From Luteococcus sp038433135 (lineage in GTDB: Bacteria > Actinomycetota > Actinomycetes > Propionibacteriales > Propionibacteriaceae): a stretch of 64,000 bases of DNA. Positions within the stretch are counted from its first letter, which is position 1. Each line of letters starts with the position of its first letter. Both the position numbers and the translations under genes were made by a program. Shown here in pieces: positions 61,162 to 64,000 of this stretch. The stretch is taken from assembly GCF_038433135.1 (NCBI RefSeq), contig NZ_JBCDMV010000013.1, positions 76,476-140,475 of the forward strand, in the 5' to 3' direction. The notes beneath the pieces were generated by a model. That model saw only the letters and a program-made list of their open reading frames with translations, did not search any database and was not told the DNA's origin.

Positions 61162-62333
61162 GCTCCTTCCAGCACCAGGGCGATGCCCTGACCGCCGCCG
61201 ATGCACATGGTGATCAGCGAATAGCGGGCCTGGGCGGCGCGCATCTCGTAGATCGCCTTCACCGCCAGCATCACGCCGGTGGCGCCGACGGGATGCCCCA
61301 GCGCGATGCCGCCGCCATTGGGATTGGTCCTGGCCGGGTCGAAGCCCAACGCGTCGGAGACCGCCAGCGCCTGCGCGGCGAAGGCCTCGTTGGACTCGAT
61401 CACGTCCACCTGGTCCAGGGTGATCCCGGCCTTGGCAAGGGCCTTCGGCACGGCAGCCACCGGCCCGATGCCCATCAGGTCGGGCGCGACGCCGGCCATC
61501 CCCCAGCCCGCCACCCGGGCCATCGGCTTCAGGCCGTGCTGTTTTACCGCCTCGCCGGAGGCCAGCAGCACCGCGGCGCCACCGTCGTTGATGCCCGACG
61601 AGTTGCCGGCGGTCACAGTGCCGTCCTTGGTGAAGCTCGGCTTCAGGGTGGCCAGCTTCTCCACGGTGGTGGCGCGGGGGTGTTCGTCGACGTCGAAGGT
61701 GACAGTCTCCCGGCCCTTGCGCACCTCGATGGGCGCGATCTGATCCGCGAACGTGCCATTGGCCATGGCCGCGGCGGCCCGACGCTGGGATTCTGCCGCG
61801 AACTCGTCCTGGCGTTCCCGGCTGATGCCGTACTTCTGCGCGACATTCTCCGCGGTGACGCCCATCAGGTAGCCGTTGAAGGGGCAGGTGACGGTGCCCG
61901 AGAGCCAGTCGTAGAGCACCCCGTCGCCCATCTTCTTGCCGGCGCGCATCCCGGTGACCGAGTACGGCGCGCGGCTCATCACCTCATTGCCGGCGGCCAG
62001 GGTGAGCTGGGCGTCACCGGTCATGATCGACTGCGCGCCGGAGACGATCGCCTGCACGCCGGAGCCGCACAGCCGGTTCACGGTCAGGGCGTCGGAATCC
62101 TCCCGCATCCCCGCGCCGATGCTCACCATCCGCGAGGTGTACAGGTCTTCGCCGGCGGTCGGGATGATCTGCGCGACGAAGGCGTTGTCGATCGCCGTCG
62201 GATCCACCGCGGCGCGCTCGATGGCGGCCTTGGCGGCGTGCGTGCCCAGCTGGACGGGGGTGTGGTTGCTCAGCGAACCCATGAAACTGCCGATGGCGGT
62301 CCGGGCTCCGGAAACCAGGTAGACGTCGGTCAT
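61158..62333 (-). CDS. Acetyl-CoA acyltransferase (thiolase)
   Basis: 391 aa. Active-site Cys in VNRLCGSGVQAI (~residue 90), His in HPVGATG and the second Cys in CIGGGQGIA are intact. SNEAFAAQAL is also conserved. It cleaves 3-oxoacyl-CoA to acetyl-CoA, or condenses acetyl-CoA. It lies between the CoA transferase (36 bp upstream) and the HAD/hydratase, making a continuous operon. Confidence 0.94.
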   Translation of the reverse strand: MTDVYLVSGARTAIGSFMGSLSNHTPVQLGTHAAKAAIERAAVDPTAIDNAFVAQIIPTAGEDLYTSRMVSIGAGMREDSDALTVNRLCGSGVQAIVSGAQSIMTGDAQLTLAAGNEVMSRAPYSVTGMRAGKKMGDGVLYDWLSGTVTCPFNGYLMGVTAENVAQKYGISRERQDEFAAESQRRAAAAMANGTFADQIAPIEVRKGRETVTFDVDEHPRATTVEKLATLKPSFTKDGTVTAGNSSGINDGGAAVLLASGEAVKQHGLKPMARVAGWGMAGVAPDLMGIGPVAAVPKALAKAGITLDQVDVIESNEAFAAQALAVSDALGFDPARTNPNGGGIALGHPVGATGVMLAVKAIYEMRAAQARYSLITMCIGGGQGIALVLEGA

Positions 62334-62369
62334 GTCGATGCTCCTGAAAGGCTTGGGGGTCGGCTTGGG

Positions 62370-63863
62370 TCAGTTGTGCAGGTCGAGGGCGACGTGGACT
62401 TCCGGTTCGGTGTACTCGCGGATGTCCTCGACGGTGATGCCGGGGGCCAGCTCCGTCAGCACCAGACCGTGATCGGCCACCTGGAAGACGCCCAGGTTGG
62501 TGATCACCAGGGAGATGGCGCCGGCCGCGGTCAGCGGGTAGGTGCACTCCTTGAGGATGCGGTGTTCGCCGTGGACGTTGAGGTGCTCCATGATGGCGAT
62601 CACCCGCTGCGCGCCCTTCACCAGGTCCATCGCGCCGCCCATGCCATTGGTCTTGCGGCCGGGGATGCCCCAGTTGGCAATGTCGCCCTTCTCGCTGACC
62701 TGCAGCGCGCCCAGCACGGCGGTGTTCACATGCTTGCCGCGGATCATGTCGAAGCTGCGCACCGAGTCGAAGGTGGAGCCGCCGGGGGCCAGCGTGGTGG
62801 TCTGCTTGCTGGCATTGATCAGGTCCGCGTCCACCTCGTCGGGCAGCGGGAAGGGGCCGAACTTCAGCAGGCCGTTCTCGGACTGGAAGACCACCTGGAC
62901 GTCCTCGGGCAGGTAGTCCGGGATGCTGGTGGGGATGCCGACGCCCAGGTTGACGTAGCTGCCGTCCTTCAGCTCCTTGGCGGCGCGGGCGGCGATCCCG
63001 GCGCGGGTCCAGCCGATCGGCTGACCATGCTCATTCTTGGCGACGAGTGCCTCGTGCGGCTCGTTGTCGTCCGGATCCTCCGAGCGGGTGATGATCCGCT
63101 CCGCCACCTTGTCGGCGGCCTGTTCCGGGGTGAGCACCAGGATCCGGTCGACGAAGATGCCCTGCAGGTGGATCTCCTCGGGGCGCAGCTCGCCGGTCTC
63201 GACGAGCTCCTCCACCTCGACGACGGTGATCTTGCCGCACATCGCGGCCGACGGGTTCATGTTCTGCGCGGTCAGCCGGAAGACCAGGTTGCCGTCACGA
63301 TCGGCCTTGTGGGCGCGGATCAGCGCGAAGTCGGTGGTGATCGCCTCCTCCAGTACGCACAGCTCCTCGGTGCCGTCGGGACGGGTGAAGACCCGGGTCT
63401 CCTTGGGCTCGGAGCGCAGGATCACATTGCCGTTGGCGTCGTAGCGGATGGGCAGGCCGCCCTCGGAGACCATCGAGCCGGCGCCGGTGGGGGTGAAGAA
63501 GGCGGGAATGCCGGCGCCGCCGGCCCGCATCCGCTCGGCCAGGGTGCCCTGCGGGATCAGGTCGACGTCGATCTCGCCGGTCAGGTACTGCCGCTCCAGC
63601 GCCTTGGCGAAGCCGACGAAGGAGCCGCAGAACTTGCGCATCAGGCCGGCCTCCACCACCTTCGACAGACCCATGGCGGTCTCGTCGATCTGGGTGCCGG
63701 GGTTGTTGGAGTAGACCTCCAGGTCACCGACGCCGCGTTCGACGATGCCGTCGATCAGGACGAAGGGGGTACCGCAGGTGCCGAAGCCACCGACGGAGAG
63801 CTTCATGCCGGGCGCGAGGCCTTCCAGCGCTTCATCCAGCGAAGAGACGACTTTGTCAATCAT
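62370..63863 (-). CDS. SCOT-type 3-oxoacid CoA-transferase, fused A and B subunits
   Basis: 497 aa. Subunit A spans residues 1-~240 (GMKLSVGGFGTCGTP, NNPGTQIDETAMG), with a linker to ~270. Subunit B has GVGIPTSIPDYLPEDVQVVFQSENGLLKFGP, where the Glu of SENG is the thioester nucleophile. The fused layout is like the mitochondrial enzyme. It activates acetoacetate with succinyl-CoA. With the thiolase it yields acetyl-CoA. First gene of the leftward operon. Confidence 0.94.
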   Translation of the reverse strand: MIDKVVSSLDEALEGLAPGMKLSVGGFGTCGTPFVLIDGIVERGVGDLEVYSNNPGTQIDETAMGLSKVVEAGLMRKFCGSFVGFAKALERQYLTGEIDVDLIPQGTLAERMRAGGAGIPAFFTPTGAGSMVSEGGLPIRYDANGNVILRSEPKETRVFTRPDGTEELCVLEEAITTDFALIRAHKADRDGNLVFRLTAQNMNPSAAMCGKITVVEVEELVETGELRPEEIHLQGIFVDRILVLTPEQAADKVAERIITRSEDPDDNEPHEALVAKNEHGQPIGWTRAGIAARAAKELKDGSYVNLGVGIPTSIPDYLPEDVQVVFQSENGLLKFGPFPLPDEVDADLINASKQTTTLAPGGSTFDSVRSFDMIRGKHVNTAVLGALQVSEKGDIANWGIPGRKTNGMGGAMDLVKGAQRVIAIMEHLNVHGEHRILKECTYPLTAAGAISLVITNLGVFQVADHGLVLTELAPGITVEDIREYTEPEVHVALDLHN

Positions 63864-63912
63864 CGTGGTTCCTTAGCCCGGAGATTTCACGGGGGTGGCT
63901 GGACGTGAAGGA

Positions 63913-63985
63913 GGGAAGTGCCCTCTGACCTGCGAAGATACCGATTGTCTAGGTCTGTATCAGCGTGGTTGAAGGAGCACTTCCC
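63913..63985. promoter_or_regulatory. Divergent promoter region with a 9-bp inverted repeat
   Basis: GGGAAGTGC at 63913-63921 and GCACTTCCC at 63977-63985 flank the putative divergent promoters of the CoA-transferase operon and the next rightward gene. A shared operator is possible. Confidence 0.4.
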
Positions 63986-63987
63986 AG

Positions 63988-64000
63988 GTGAACAAGCGTA
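63988..64000 (+). CDS. Start of a rightward gene, cut by the window end
   Basis: GTG AAC AAG CGT at the edge, with GAAGGAG about 11 bp upstream. Only four codons are visible, so nothing about function can be said. It could be the regulator of the divergent operon. Confidence 0.35.

Noticed and set aside
60339..63908. Long rightward frames opposite the fad/thiolase/CoA-transferase operon
   Set aside because: Antisense shadows of strongly conserved enzymes, His/Asp/Gly-rich with no recognisable motif.

Overview
This 64 kb window is a high-GC actinobacterial chromosome segment centred on the replication origin. GTG starts are frequent, RBSs are short and purine-rich, and several genes look leaderless. 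It carries rpmH-rnpA-yidD-yidC-jag, rsmG-parA-parB, dnaA, oriC, dnaN, gnd, recF, a DUF721 gene, gyrB, gyrA and a DUF3566 gene. A mycothiol-type ArsC, an Rpf-like LysM protein and DUF3817, DUF3566 and DUF721 proteins also fit Actinobacteria. My best guess is Propionibacteriales/Propionibacteriaceae, but I cannot prove this without a search.

Layout. 1-0.5 kb: end of a CPBP membrane protease. 0.6-4.1 kb: divergent arsenic locus (arsR-arsC to the left; arsD, double-domain arsA and a 22-cysteine protein to the right) with no efflux pump in view. 4.4-6 kb: trxB-trxA behind a textbook sigma-R/SigH promoter. 6-12.3 kb: small membrane protein, OsmC-like protein, Rpf-like protein, GNAT-like protein, aminotransferase, Ddl-like ligase, SURF1, DUF3817. 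12.4-19 kb: leftward parB, parA, rsmG, a GNAT protein, jag, yidC, yidD, rnpA, rpmH. 19-26.9 kb: dnaA, a tetR gene, oriC, a two-gene FtsX-type ABC exporter, then dnaN, so dnaA and dnaN are about 4.9 kb apart instead of adjacent. 27-29.1 kb: aldehyde dehydrogenase plus its usual DUF779 partner behind a perfect CRP/GlxR-type site. 29.3-38.7 kb: gnd, recF, DUF721, gyrB, gyrA, DUF3566, tRNA-Ile. 38.7-47 kb: glycogen debranching-type enzyme with a duplicated terminal helical domain, VIT/CCC1 transporter, ABC-2 exporter, NarL-type two-component system. 47-49.8 kb: TrpXYZ-like ABC uptake system. 50-53.7 kb: OmpR-type two-component system and an LPXTG surface protein. 53.8-58.7 kb: DJ-1/PfpI protein behind a symmetric palindromic array, two unknown proteins, class I fumarase. 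58.9-63.9 kb: leftward operon (SCOT-type CoA transferase, thiolase, HAD/crotonase fusion) forming a short-chain 3-oxoacid/acyl-CoA route.

Cross-cutting signals. There are five ParB parS-type 14-mers, one inside a terminator hairpin. Perfect DnaA boxes occur at oriC and, unexpectedly, inside the 3' end of recF. Two 87-bp inverted-repeat elements share an identical 23-bp arm, and both lie between divergent genes. A short interspersed family (core CTCGACAGGCTCGG) has about eight copies and in one place supplies codons to a protein's N-terminus.
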